A DNA stretch of 64,000 nt from Bacteroidales bacterium. GTDB lineage: Bacteria; Bacteroidota; Bacteroidia; Bacteroidales; UBA10428. This document shows, piece after piece, positions 1 through 10,168 of this stretch (positions within the stretch are counted from its first letter, which is position 1; every line of letters begins with the position of its first letter). The notes beneath the pieces are model-generated. The model ran no database searches, was not told where the DNA came from, and worked only from the letters and a program-made list of their open reading frames with translations. The stretch is taken from contig JAFGKY010000012.1 of NCBI GenBank assembly GCA_016928305.1, forward strand, positions 36,291 through 100,290, given 5' to 3'. The translations under genes and the position numbers were made by a program.

Positions 1-2
1 CG

Positions 3-905
3 GGTCCGGGTTGCCCGGTGTGTGTCACCAGCCGTTCATTCATCGATACAGCTGTTGCCATGTGCCGGCTGCCTGATGTCATACTGACCACATACGGTGA
101 TCTGATACGTGTCCCGGGTTCATCATCAACCCTCGAACGCGAAAAGGCTGCAGGTTACGACGTACAGGTGGTGTATTCAACCCTTGATGCACTCGAGATT
201 GCCCAAAACAACCCGGACAAAAAGATCGTATTTCCGGGTATTGGTTTTGAAACCACAACCCCATCAAGTGCCGTGGCCATCCTCGAAGCACTGCGACAAA
301 AGATTCCCAATTTTCACCTGCTGAGTTCACACAAAACCATGCCCCGGGCCATGATGGCACTTATTGATGCAGGTATTAAAATCGATGGATACATTGGTCC
401 CGGTCACGTCAGTACTGTTGCCGGTGCTGATATGTATGCTACGCTGTTGAAAAAACACCCGATATCGATCGTAATATCGGGGTTTGAACCGGTTGACCTG
501 CTTCAATCCATTTACCTGATCGTTCAACAGGTCGAAAGAGGCGAACGGAAGCTTGAAATTCAGTACACAAGGGTGGTTACCCCCGAAGGCAACCAAAAGG
601 CAAAAAGCCTCGTGGATACCGTTTTTGAGTCATGCGACGACTGGTGGCGGGGTCTTGGTGTCATACCCGGGAGCGGCATGGCTATCCGTAAGGAATTTTC
701 GGCCTTTGATGCATATAAACAACTGCCCGTTACGGTTGAACCCGTTAAAGAACCACCCGAATGCCTGTGCGGTGAGGTACTGAAAGGGCTGAAAAAACCG
801 GTTGAATGCAAGTTATTCGGAAAGGCATGTACACCGGTGAATCCGATCGGAGCCTGCATGGTTTCGAATGAGGGAGCATGCCAGGCGTATTATAAATATA
901 GTTAA
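3..905 (+). CDS. hypD: Hydrogenase formation protein HypD (5' end outside window)
   Basis: The frame stays open upstream of the listed GTG and reads GPGCPVCVTS; GFETTTPSSA and PGHVSTVAG are HypD-like; the C-terminus is Cys-rich. Confidence 0.95.
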   Translation, partial: GPGCPVCVTSRSFIDTAVAMCRLPDVILTTYGDLIRVPGSSSTLEREKAAGYDVQVVYSTLDALEIAQNNPDKKIVFPGIGFETTTPSSAVAILEALRQKIPNFHLLSSHKTMPRAMMALIDAGIKIDGYIGPGHVSTVAGADMYATLLKKHPISIVISGFEPVDLLQSIYLIVQQVERGERKLEIQYTRVVTPEGNQKAKSLVDTVFESCDDWWRGLGVIPGSGMAIRKEFSAFDAYKQLPVTVEPVKEPPECLCGEVLKGLKKPVECKLFGKACTPVNPIGACMVSNEGACQAYYKYS

Positions 906-930
906 CAGTTAACAGTGAACTATTAACTAC
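900..930. repeat. Heptamer tandem array AGTTAAC/AGTGAAC/TATTAAC
   Basis: AGTTAAC AGTTAAC AGTGAAC TATTAAC read directly; contains the hypD TAA stop (903-905). Confidence 0.8.
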
Positions 931-932
931 TT

Positions 933-964
933 TTTGTTTCAATCCGCAAGTAAGTCTATATTTG
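933..964 (+). promoter_or_regulatory. Bacteroidota-type promoter TTTG-N20-TATATTTG
   Basis: TTTG at 933-936 and TATATTTG at 957-964 with a 20-nt spacer, about 30 bp before the next CDS start. Confidence 0.6.
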
Positions 965-994
965 CAGTCCAAAACCAAATCACCCATTAATCAA

Positions 995-1720
995 ATGAAA
1001 ATAATAAGCCTTTTTACATTACTAATGGCATTCGTTTCACTTTCTGCCCAAAACCTCCAGCTTCATTACGATTTCGGAAAGGACAGGAAATTTCTGACAG
1101 CTACCCTGGAAATGTTTAAACCCGATAGCCTGGGATCGACATTCTGGTTCGTGGATTTTGACCACAATTCCCATTTTGATGCCGAGGGTAAACTTCGCAG
1201 CATGTCAGCTGCATACTGGGAAATCTACCGGGAATTTTATATACCGGGAATTAAAAAAATAAAAGGATTGGAGGAGCTTGCCTTTCATATTGAATACAAC
1301 GACGGTTTCGGGGCCGGGCGGGATACTGCCAGCCAAATAATGACAGCCTTCAGTTTCAACAGCGTATTGCTAACCGGTCTCGGCTATCCGATCCATATCG
1401 GTAAAACCGTTTTTTCAACCATGTTGTTGTGCAGGTTGCCAAGAGGTATGGACGACCCTGATTTTCAGTTCACTACTGCCTGGTTTCAATACTTGTGGAA
1501 GAATCGCCTTTTGCTTACCGGCTTTATCGATATATGGTCACAGGATAAAACAGACAACCGCGATGAAAAAGAGATCGTATTCCAGAGCGAGCCACAGATC
1601 TGGTTTATGATCACCCCTAAAATTGCTGTGGGAGGCGAAGTAGAAATTGACAAAAACTTTCCGGTAGGGCCAACCGACTGGCAATTTATGCCGACACTGG
1701 GTTTCCGGTGGGAATTTTAG
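995..1720 (+). CDS. DUF5020-like outer membrane protein
   Basis: Signal peptide MKIISLFTLLMAFVSLSAQ; LQLHYDFGKDRKFLTATLEMFKPDSLGSTFWFVDFD resembles DUF5020. Start moved to the internal ATG. Confidence 0.7.
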   Translation: MKIISLFTLLMAFVSLSAQNLQLHYDFGKDRKFLTATLEMFKPDSLGSTFWFVDFDHNSHFDAEGKLRSMSAAYWEIYREFYIPGIKKIKGLEELAFHIEYNDGFGAGRDTASQIMTAFSFNSVLLTGLGYPIHIGKTVFSTMLLCRLPRGMDDPDFQFTTAWFQYLWKNRLLLTGFIDIWSQDKTDNRDEKEIVFQSEPQIWFMITPKIAVGGEVEIDKNFPVGPTDWQFMPTLGFRWEF

Positions 1721-1889
1721 ATTTCATTATCTTTGATACCTTACCCCGACGGGGTGCCAATAAATATATTGACAGATTTTCAGGTTGACAGATTTACAGA
1801 TTTCCGTGGACTGCGGACCCGCTCAAAGGCCAAACAAACCATGCAGCGTAACCGTCCCAACGTATAACCGTGAAATATGTTAAACCACC

Positions 1890-3182
1890 ATGCTTGAAAA
1901 GATTTTTCATCTGAAAGAGAAAAACACCAGCATCCGCAATGAGATACTGGGGGGATTAACCACTTTCATGACCATGGCATATATCCTGGCAGTCAATCCC
2001 CAGATACTGGGAGATGCCGGGATGGACAGGAACGCTGTTTTCACGGCGACTATTTTATCTTCCGTGGTTGCCATGATCTTTATGGCTGTCGCCGCCAATC
2101 TGCCTGTTGCCCTGGCTCCCGGTATGGGTCTCAATGCTTTCTTTGCCTATACGGTGGTGACAGGTATGGGATACAGCTGGCAAACAGCGTTGACTGCCGT
2201 TTTTATCGAAGGCATCCTGTTTATCATCATGTCGTTTTTCAATATCCGTGAAGCCATCATCAACAGCATACCTGCCAACCTTAAACTTGCTATATCGGTT
2301 GGTATCGGTTTATTCATTGCCTTTATCGGGCTGAAAAATGCAGAAATAATCATCGGGGATCCCAGCACACTGCTGAAGATCGGAGACACATCCGATCCGG
2401 GTGTTCTGCTGTCACTGGCGGGTATTATTATCACGGGGGCGTTGCTGGTATTCAGGATAAAGGGGGCCCTGATCCTGGGTATGCTGATTGTTACCCTTAT
2501 CGGCATACCCATTGGAATCACACAGATGCCGGGAGGATCGCTGATAACCGCTCCGCCCTCGTTAGGTCCCACCTTTTTGGCCATTGATCTTTCTTTGCTT
2601 ACCCATCCCGACCTGATTGCTGTTGTCTTTACTTTTCTGTTTGTTGATGTGTTTGATACGGTAGGAACTCTTGTCGGGGTTTGTTCAAAAGCAGAACTGC
2701 TCGACAACAAAGGCCGTGTTCCCAGGGTTAAACAGGCTCTGCTGGCTGATGCAATCGGAACGATCACGGGAGCCTTGCTGGGTACAAGTACAGTAACTTC
2801 ATACATCGAAAGCGCATCGGGCATTTCTGCCGGTGGTCGTACCGGCCTTACCACCCTGATGGTAGCCCTGCTGTTTCTTCTGGCGCTTTTTCTTTATCCT
2901 GTATTCAGCATGGTCCCTGCCGTGGCTATTGCCCCTGTGCTGGTCATCGTCGGTCTTTTCATGATCAGTCCCATCCGGCATATCGATCTTGAAGACTATT
3001 CCGAAGCGATTCCCGTGTTTCTCACGATCATTATCATGCCGCTTACCCTGAGCATTTCCGAAGGGATTATCGTTGGCATGATGAGTTATGTTTTCCTGAA
3101 AGTCCTCACCGGCAGATGGAAACAGGTTTCGCTGGTAATGTACATCCTGTGTGCTGTTTTCCTGCTGAAATTTATCCTGTAG
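1890..3182 (+). CDS. NCS2 family purine permease (AzgA/PbuG-like)
   Basis: ILGGLTTFMTMAYILAVNP, APGMGLNAFFAYTVV and FLFVDVFDTVGTLVGV motifs. Confidence 0.93.
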   Translation: MLEKIFHLKEKNTSIRNEILGGLTTFMTMAYILAVNPQILGDAGMDRNAVFTATILSSVVAMIFMAVAANLPVALAPGMGLNAFFAYTVVTGMGYSWQTALTAVFIEGILFIIMSFFNIREAIINSIPANLKLAISVGIGLFIAFIGLKNAEIIIGDPSTLLKIGDTSDPGVLLSLAGIIITGALLVFRIKGALILGMLIVTLIGIPIGITQMPGGSLITAPPSLGPTFLAIDLSLLTHPDLIAVVFTFLFVDVFDTVGTLVGVCSKAELLDNKGRVPRVKQALLADAIGTITGALLGTSTVTSYIESASGISAGGRTGLTTLMVALLFLLALFLYPVFSMVPAVAIAPVLVIVGLFMISPIRHIDLEDYSEAIPVFLTIIIMPLTLSISEGIIVGMMSYVFLKVLTGRWKQVSLVMYILCAVFLLKFIL

Positions 3183-3264
3183 GTTCAATTGCCCGGGTAA
3201 TTTCTGATAATCATAATATAATTTTATATTTGTTCTGCCGTTTAACTATTATCGTATCGAAAGT

Positions 3265-4131
3265 ATGAATTCTGAAAAATCCAGCAACATCATCAGAAAA
3301 ATATACCGGTTCATTGTGCATCACATCCTTATCCGGAACATCATACTTGCCTGCCTGATCGTTCCGGCAGGTACTTTGTTAATAATACTGTCACTGAAGT
3401 TATACACCCGGCATAGTGAAGAACTTACTGTTCCTGATCTGAGCCGGATGACACTCGAAGGAGCCCGGGCTAAGGCAACGAGTGAACAATTGCAGATTGT
3501 GGTATTTGATTCAGTATTTCTTACTGACTTTGATCCTGGAACAGTTGTTGATCACTATCCCAAACCCGGATTAAAAGTCAAAAGGCACCGCAAAATCTTT
3601 CTTACCATGAATGCCATGAATCCGGAACGGGTGCCCATGCCCGATCTTGTTTCGCTGACCTTCAGGCAGGCCAAGGCCAGACTTGAATCATTCAGCTTAA
3701 AATTGGGGGAGGTAACCTATGAACCCGATATAGGTATCAATCTGGTATTACGGCAAAAACTTCACGGGAAAGAAATTCAACCGGGTGATTCCGTGAGTAA
3801 GGGTTCTTACATTAATCTGGTATTAGGTAAAGGCCTCAGCGATGAGTTATCCCTTATTCCCGTTCTCACAGGCCTGAGACTCGAAGAGGCAAAAACGAAA
3901 GCGGCCGACAGGTATTTACGAATCGGTGGCATACTGGATGATAATACCATTGAAAATGAAGAAGACAGAACAAATGCATGGATCTACCAGCAACGTCCTG
4001 AAGCAGCTCCTGAATCGATGCTTCCGATGGGTTCTTCCATTGATGTATGGATCACCATGGATTCCACTAAGATTCCGGCAAAAGATACCCTGACAATAAA
4101 AACAGATGAAGAGAAAGCATTATTGGATTAA
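3265..4131 (+). CDS. PASTA domain-containing membrane protein
   Basis: One N-terminal TM helix followed by repeated PASTA units (VPDLSRMTLEGARAKA, MPDLVSLTFRQAKARL, IPVLTGLRLEEAKTKA). Confidence 0.85.
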   Translation: MNSEKSSNIIRKIYRFIVHHILIRNIILACLIVPAGTLLIILSLKLYTRHSEELTVPDLSRMTLEGARAKATSEQLQIVVFDSVFLTDFDPGTVVDHYPKPGLKVKRHRKIFLTMNAMNPERVPMPDLVSLTFRQAKARLESFSLKLGEVTYEPDIGINLVLRQKLHGKEIQPGDSVSKGSYINLVLGKGLSDELSLIPVLTGLRLEEAKTKAADRYLRIGGILDDNTIENEEDRTNAWIYQQRPEAAPESMLPMGSSIDVWITMDSTKIPAKDTLTIKTDEEKALLD

Positions 4132-6004
4132 TAGTTGTGTTGCAGGTTTGCTGTTACTTTTGCTGATCTTTCCGGGTATTGAGCTCAGGGGACAGCAACT
4201 GATAGGCCTTACAGAAAATCAGGAAATAAAGAAAGCTTTAAGGGAACAAAGCAAACGTAAAAAATCAACCGTTGCTGCAAAAAGCATTTCGCTTCCATTT
4301 TTCGATGATTTTTCAACCGTTCGTGTTTTTCCGGACCCGGATAAATGGACCGATATCAGCGCCTTTATTAATTCTTCATTTCCCGAACTGCCTCCATCCA
4401 TCGGAGTGGCCACCCTGGATGCCATTGATGAATTGGGTAATGTTTATGCCATCAACGACCGGGTTACTCCTTCCGATACCTTAACATCGGTGGCCTTTAA
4501 CCTGCTCCCATATAAAAACAGTTCCGAACAGGTCTTGCTGAGCTTTTATTATCAGGCAGGCGGGAAGGGTGAACTGCCGGATCCCATGGACTCACTTGTC
4601 CTGGAGTATTTCTCCCCTCTGAATAATAAATGGATTTGGGCATGGAAAGCTTCAGCCGAGGCGGCAGAACCTTTCCAGCAGGAAATACTGCCAATTCCTC
4701 CCAGCCTCTATGAAGATGGTTTCCGGTTCAGGTTCCGGAATTATACCAGCATGTCGGCCGACGAGGTCAGGGGCAAGTTTGGAGCGCTGAGCAATGTCGA
4801 TCAATGGCATATCGATTATGTAATGCTGAATACGGAGCCACAAGCCAACCATGAGTCAATTAATGATATTGCCTTCGTTGATCCGTTGACAGACCTGCTT
4901 TTCAATTACACGACCGTTCCCTGGCTCCATCTGACTTACCCGAACAGTGTTGGCAAGAATAAAGTCAGGTACGTGCTCAGAAATCTTGAGAATTTCGATC
5001 CGGTCCTGGTTCATCGTTCATACCAGGTTAAAGATGTCATGACAAATGAGATAAGTTATTATGAAGTATATGAAGATACATTAGGACCCGGCTCCCTGTG
5101 GATAAGAAATGATCCGTTTTATCACAGTTTCGCCTATACATCCTCCGATTACGGCCTATTTGAAATAACATCGTACATATACACAGATGCCAGTCAATAC
5201 CGGGGTAATGACACGGTCAAATACAACCTGTTATTCCGGGATTATTATGCTTATGATGACGGAACTGCGGAGTATGGATTCGGAATCTCAGGTGAATCGA
5301 CTGCCGGAGCCATGCTGGCATACAGGTTTCCTCTTCTCAAGCAGGATACGATCAGGGGTGTCGATATATTTTTCAATAAAACCAGGAACAACTATACGGC
5401 AGACCTGGGTTTTAATCTGTGTATCTGGAATTGCAGGAATGGCTTCCCCGGTGATACACTATACGTATCGCAGGAAGAATTCTATCCGGATCCCAACCTC
5501 GGATTACTTGAATTTAAGCGATACCACATTCCATTATCACGTGAAATAGGGGTAGAAGATACTATATTCATAGGTATCAAACAGTTATCGGAAGATTTCC
5601 TGAATATCGGGTACGATGTCAGTCATGATAACCGGAAAGACATACTGGTGAATATCACCGGGTCGTGGTTTGCTGTTGACAACCTGGATCCTGCAGGATC
5701 GCTAATGATGCGGCCGGTTTTCAGTACACAGGAAACACCTTCTGGTATTTCCGATGAAGTATCGGGCAACGAAATCCTGACCTTGTTTCCCAATCCGGCA
5801 AATGACCTGCTTCAGATAGCTCTTCCCGAAACGGCTGTTAAGGAGGGTGGCATCATACAGGTATACGATATCACAGGACGCCAGGTGTATACACATGAAT
5901 TGACCCGTGCCCTTCCAGTCAGCCACCTGAAATCCGGTTCTTATATTCTCAAAGTAGTTTTACATTCCGGTCAGATCACTTCCAGATTCATCATCTGCCG
6001 GTAA
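4106..6004 (+). CDS. T9SS type A sorting domain-containing protein
   Basis: Signal peptide; C-terminal ILTLFPNPANDLLQI...VYDITGRQVYTHEL...SGSYILKVVLHSGQITSRFIICR. Overlaps the preceding gene by 26 bp. Confidence 0.85.
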   Translation: MKRKHYWINSCVAGLLLLLLIFPGIELRGQQLIGLTENQEIKKALREQSKRKKSTVAAKSISLPFFDDFSTVRVFPDPDKWTDISAFINSSFPELPPSIGVATLDAIDELGNVYAINDRVTPSDTLTSVAFNLLPYKNSSEQVLLSFYYQAGGKGELPDPMDSLVLEYFSPLNNKWIWAWKASAEAAEPFQQEILPIPPSLYEDGFRFRFRNYTSMSADEVRGKFGALSNVDQWHIDYVMLNTEPQANHESINDIAFVDPLTDLLFNYTTVPWLHLTYPNSVGKNKVRYVLRNLENFDPVLVHRSYQVKDVMTNEISYYEVYEDTLGPGSLWIRNDPFYHSFAYTSSDYGLFEITSYIYTDASQYRGNDTVKYNLLFRDYYAYDDGTAEYGFGISGESTAGAMLAYRFPLLKQDTIRGVDIFFNKTRNNYTADLGFNLCIWNCRNGFPGDTLYVSQEEFYPDPNLGLLEFKRYHIPLSREIGVEDTIFIGIKQLSEDFLNIGYDVSHDNRKDILVNITGSWFAVDNLDPAGSLMMRPVFSTQETPSGISDEVSGNEILTLFPNPANDLLQIALPETAVKEGGIIQVYDITGRQVYTHELTRALPVSHLKSGSYILKVVLHSGQITSRFIICR

Positions 6005-6015
6005 TTCAGAATACC

Positions 6016-7038
6016 ATGCAGGAAGAACCCTATGAACAGTCGGAATTATTTGAACATCACCGCATATTGGTTGACCGGGGACAGGCCATGCTGCGCATCG
6101 ATAAATTCCTGGGAAACCGGCTTGAGGATGTATCGCGCAATAAATTACAACAAGCGGCAAAAGCCGGGAACATACTGGTTAACGGAACCACTGTAAAGCC
6201 CAATTACAAGGTTAAGCCTGCTGACGTGATTTCCATCGTCCTGCCCTATCCGCATCATGAATTCGAACTCATTCCGGAAGAAATACCACTGAAGATCCTT
6301 TATGAAGATGAATCGATCGTTGTTGTCAATAAAGAGGCCGGTATGGTGGTTCATCCCGGTCACGGAAACTATACGGGAACGCTGGTCAATGCCCTCGCCT
6401 GGCACCTGAAAGAAATCCCCCTGTTTAAATCGGGGGAGATGAGACCCGGTCTTGTTCACCGGATTGATAAAGACACCTCGGGAATTCTCGTCATTGCTAA
6501 AAATGAAATCGCACTGAACCGGCTGGCCAGGCAATTTTTCGACCGGACCACACAACGAACCTATATAGCTCTGGTATGGGGACATTTTGACAACGAAGCG
6601 GGTACGATAGAAGGAAATATCGGACGTTGCATCAAAGACCGCATGAAGATGCAGGTATTCCCCGAAGGCAATCAGGGTAAGTCGGCTATCACTCACTATC
6701 GTGTAATTGAAAATCTGGGATATGTGACCCTGCTGGAATGCAGGCTTGAAACAGGAAGAACACACCAGATAAGGGTACATATGGAATATACCGGGCACCC
6801 TGTTTTCAATGACGAACGGTACGGAGGTGACAAAATAGTAAGAGGCACCACATTTTCCAAATACAGGCAATTTGTAAAAAATTGCTTTACCATTATGCCC
6901 CGTCATGCCCTTCATGCAAAATCACTGGTATTTGTGCATCCTGAAACAGGCAACAGCATGTCTTTCGATTCCGAACTCCCCGATGATTTTCAGCAGGTAC
7001 TGGAAAAATGGAGGGGGTATAGGAAAAGTGAACAATGA
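6016..7038 (+). CDS. rluD: RluA family pseudouridine synthase (RluD-like)
   Basis: S4-like N-terminus; RPGLVHRIDKDTSGILVIAKN catalytic motif; LECRLETGRTHQIRVHM. Confidence 0.95.
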   Translation: MQEEPYEQSELFEHHRILVDRGQAMLRIDKFLGNRLEDVSRNKLQQAAKAGNILVNGTTVKPNYKVKPADVISIVLPYPHHEFELIPEEIPLKILYEDESIVVVNKEAGMVVHPGHGNYTGTLVNALAWHLKEIPLFKSGEMRPGLVHRIDKDTSGILVIAKNEIALNRLARQFFDRTTQRTYIALVWGHFDNEAGTIEGNIGRCIKDRMKMQVFPEGNQGKSAITHYRVIENLGYVTLLECRLETGRTHQIRVHMEYTGHPVFNDERYGGDKIVRGTTFSKYRQFVKNCFTIMPRHALHAKSLVFVHPETGNSMSFDSELPDDFQQVLEKWRGYRKSEQ

Positions 7039-7107
7039 AAAGTGAAAAACGAAAAGTGAACAGTGAAAAGTGAACCGTTAACCGTTAACTGTTTACTGTT
7101 TACTGCT
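7024..7107. repeat. Twelve-unit heptamer array between convergent rluD and gcvP
   Basis: AAAAGTG AACAATG AAAAGTG AAAAACG AAAAGTG AACAGTG AAAAGTG AACCGTT AACCGTT AACTGTT TACTGTT TACTGCT in unbroken 7-bp phase. Confidence 0.85.
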
Positions 7108-9985
7108 TTTCTCCCTCCCCAAACCTGTATGCATCAATAGGTGCACAGGTACAAACCAGGTTACGATCACCATAGGCATCGTCAACACGGCCTGAGCCCG
7201 GCCAGAATTTGTTATCGGCCACCCATGGTAGCGGAAACGCAGCCTTGCATCGCGAATAGGAATGATTCCATTCTTCAGCAGCTATTACTTCCTGGGTATG
7301 CGGAGCATTTTTTAATACATTATCCGTAAGATTTCCGGAATTTTTTACTTCTGTGATCTCGTGATGAATAGCGATCAGTGTCTCGGTAAACCGGTCGAGT
7401 TCCTGCATGGATTCACTTTCTGTAGGTTCAACCATCAGGGTACCATGAACGGGAAAAGACAGGGTAGGAGCATGGAAACCATAATCCATCAGCCGTTTGG
7501 CAATATCTGTTTCGGTAATCTCAGTTGTTTGTTTGAATTCCCTGCAATCGAGGATCATCTCATGAGCGACATAACCATTTTCTCCTTTGTAGAGCACCGA
7601 ATAATAGTCCTTAACCCTGGCAGCTATATAATTGGCATTCAATATGGCTATTTTGGATGCCATGGTAAGGCCTTCGCCTCCCAGCAAACAGCAATAGGCA
7701 TGACTGATTGTCAAAATACTGGCACTGCCAAAAGGAGCTGAGGCAACAGCTGACGTTCCATTTATCCCGCCGGTTGGAATAACCGGGTGTGTGGGCAAAA
7801 ACTCCACCAGGTGGTCAGCTACGGCAATGGGCCCCATACCGGGCCCTCCTCCTCCATGAGGTATCGCAAAGGTCTTATGCAAGTTAAGATGGCAAACATC
7901 GGCACCAATAAGGGCCGGATTGGTAAGCCCTACCTGCGCATTCATATTAGCTCCGTCCATGTATACCTGGCCTCCGGCATCATGAATTATTTCTGCCATT
8001 TGCCTCACAGCGCTTTCAAAAACGCCATGCGTGGAAGGATAGGTTATCATGAAAGCGGCCAGTTGAGCCTTATGGTCAAGGACTTTCTCCTTTAAATCAC
8101 CAATATCGATATTTCCGTGGTCATCGCACCTGACAACAACCACTTCCATACCTGCCATGGCCGCACTTGCAGGGTTTGTACCGTGAGCTGAAGCAGGTAT
8201 GAGCACTACATTCCGGCCACCTTCACCCCGGCTCTGATGGTATTTCCGTATTACCATCAATCCGGCATATTCACCGGCGGCTCCCGAGTTTGGCTGAAAC
8301 GAAATTGCCTCAAAACCTGTAATTACCTTAAGAAAATTGCCTAATTCAAAAAAAAGCTGATGATAACCTTCAGCCTGATCCAGGGGAACAAAAGGATGAA
8401 TGTTCCCGAATTCGGGCCAGCTCAGCGCGAACATTTCAACGGCTGCATTCAGTTTCATGGTACACGAACCAAGAGAGATCATGGAATGGGTCAGCGAAAA
8501 ATCCTTGCGCTCAAGTCGTTTGATATATCGCATCATCTCTGTTTCTGATTGAAATCGCCTGAATACCTCATGCTGCAGGAATTGACTCCGGCGGTTATAA
8601 ACCTCATTAAAAAAGGTTTTTTCTTCAAGTTTGCCTACCGGAGGGATGTGTTTCCCAACAGCACGGGAGAATACATCCACGATGCGGTTCAGATCTTCAA
8701 TCGTAACTGTTTCATCAAGGCTAATCCTGACAGATTTATTTCCGGAATACAGGAAGTTTATCTCATGGTCAATGGCAATAGATCTCAGGTTCTCCACCGA
8801 TATCTTTTCGGACAACTCAATATCGAGTGTATCAAAATAATCACGGTTTCGTTGCTTACATCCCAGCATGCTGAGCTGCTGTTCAAGCATTCCTGCAGAA
8901 CGGTGGATCGTAAGGGCAATGTTTCTCAGCCCTTCAGCACCATGATATACGGCATACAGTCCTGTCATAGTTGCCAGCAATGCCTGTGCCGTGCATATAT
9001 TCGATGTGGCACGTTCACGTTTGATATGTTGTTCGCGTGTCTGCAATGCCATCCTGAGTGCATATCTTCCGTGCCTGTCGACGGTTACACCTATAATGCG
9101 GCCGGGCAAAAAACGCCTGAATGAATCGCGGACGGCAAAGTAAGCTGCATGCGGTCCTCCATATCCCATAGGAATACCCAGCCTTTGTGTAGATCCAAAT
9201 ACCACATCGGCCCCCCATTCACCGGGAGGTGTAAGGATTGCCAGACTCAGAATATCAGCGGAAACAGCCAGCGTGATTCCCGAAGCATGAGCCGATTCAA
9301 CCAGTTTGCGATAATCACGTAACTGACCGTTTTTATCAGGATACTGAACCATTATCCCGTAGACATCCTTTTCCAAGGCGAAATCATCATACCGGCCTGT
9401 GATCAGCCGGATACCCAATGCTTCCGACCGGGTTTTCAAAACATCGAGTGTCTGCGGCAATATATTCTCATCGGCAAAAAAGGTATTTTTACCATCTTTT
9501 ACTGCTTCCTTCGACCGGGCATTGAACATCATTATCATGGCTTCTGCCGCGGCTGTTCCTTCATCAAGCAACGAGGCGTTGGCAATTTCCATACCGGTAA
9601 GTTCCGTAATGACGGTTTGAAAATTCAGCAAAGCTTCGAGCCTGCCCTGTGAAATCTCTGCCTGATAAGGAGTATAAGATGTATACCACGCAGGGTTTTC
9701 GAGCACATTGCGCTGGATCACAGGAGGAAGAATAGTCCCGTAATATCCCATCCCGATATAGGATCTGAATATTTTATTTTTCCGGGCAATATCGCGTAAA
9801 CGATTGAGATATTCATATTCTGAAATACCATCAGCCAGCTCAAGCGGTTTTTGGAGACGGATGTCAGGAGGAACCGTTTTATCGATCAATTCATCCAGGG
9901 AATTCAATCCAACACGTTTTGTCATCTTATTGATCTCATCAGGCCTGGGGCCAATGTGGCGATATACAAATTGGTTTACGGACAT
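7100..9985 (-). CDS. gcvP: Glycine dehydrogenase (aminomethyl-transferring), P-protein
   Basis: 961 aa; RHIGPRPDEI, SLGSCTMKLN, NSGAAGEYAGL, DVCHLNLHKTFAIPHGGGGPGMGPI. Confidence 0.98.
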   Translation of the reverse strand: MSVNQFVYRHIGPRPDEINKMTKRVGLNSLDELIDKTVPPDIRLQKPLELADGISEYEYLNRLRDIARKNKIFRSYIGMGYYGTILPPVIQRNVLENPAWYTSYTPYQAEISQGRLEALLNFQTVITELTGMEIANASLLDEGTAAAEAMIMMFNARSKEAVKDGKNTFFADENILPQTLDVLKTRSEALGIRLITGRYDDFALEKDVYGIMVQYPDKNGQLRDYRKLVESAHASGITLAVSADILSLAILTPPGEWGADVVFGSTQRLGIPMGYGGPHAAYFAVRDSFRRFLPGRIIGVTVDRHGRYALRMALQTREQHIKRERATSNICTAQALLATMTGLYAVYHGAEGLRNIALTIHRSAGMLEQQLSMLGCKQRNRDYFDTLDIELSEKISVENLRSIAIDHEINFLYSGNKSVRISLDETVTIEDLNRIVDVFSRAVGKHIPPVGKLEEKTFFNEVYNRRSQFLQHEVFRRFQSETEMMRYIKRLERKDFSLTHSMISLGSCTMKLNAAVEMFALSWPEFGNIHPFVPLDQAEGYHQLFFELGNFLKVITGFEAISFQPNSGAAGEYAGLMVIRKYHQSRGEGGRNVVLIPASAHGTNPASAAMAGMEVVVVRCDDHGNIDIGDLKEKVLDHKAQLAAFMITYPSTHGVFESAVRQMAEIIHDAGGQVYMDGANMNAQVGLTNPALIGADVCHLNLHKTFAIPHGGGGPGMGPIAVADHLVEFLPTHPVIPTGGINGTSAVASAPFGSASILTISHAYCCLLGGEGLTMASKIAILNANYIAARVKDYYSVLYKGENGYVAHEMILDCREFKQTTEITETDIAKRLMDYGFHAPTLSFPVHGTLMVEPTESESMQELDRFTETLIAIHHEITEVKNSGNLTDNVLKNAPHTQEVIAAEEWNHSYSRCKAAFPLPWVADNKFWPGSGRVDDAYGDRNLVCTCAPIDAYRFGEGEKQ

Positions 9986-10109
9986 AGAATATATAATGAT
10001 TTGTTGTTTAATTCATTGTTGTTTACTTTTCATATTCTGCCCTGTCTTTCGGTGGTCAAACGTCAGACGGGTACACTTTTTACCAGCAATATACAAATTT
10101 TCAATCCCG

Positions 10110-10145
10110 CCTGCCATGCCTTCGGCAGGTAAACCGTCGGGCAGG
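10110..10145. repeat. GC-rich palindromic repeat (CCTGCC...GGCAGG...GGCAGG)
   Basis: CCTGCCATGCCTTCGGCAGGTAAACCGTCGGGCAGG in the MBL-gcvP intergenic region. Confidence 0.55.
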
Positions 10146-10168
10146 TTTTCAAACCATCAAGTTCCAAA

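Noticed and set aside
1720-1890. Purine riboswitch upstream of the NCS2 permease
   Set aside because: No three-way junction consensus found by eye; region looks like eroded repeats.
2147-2854. 235-aa minus-strand ORF antisense to the NCS2 permease
   Set aside because: Shadow ORF with Ser/Pro/Ile-biased composition typical of an antisense frame.
6145-6915. 256-aa minus-strand ORF antisense to rluD
   Set aside because: Shadow ORF; rluD motifs are unambiguous.
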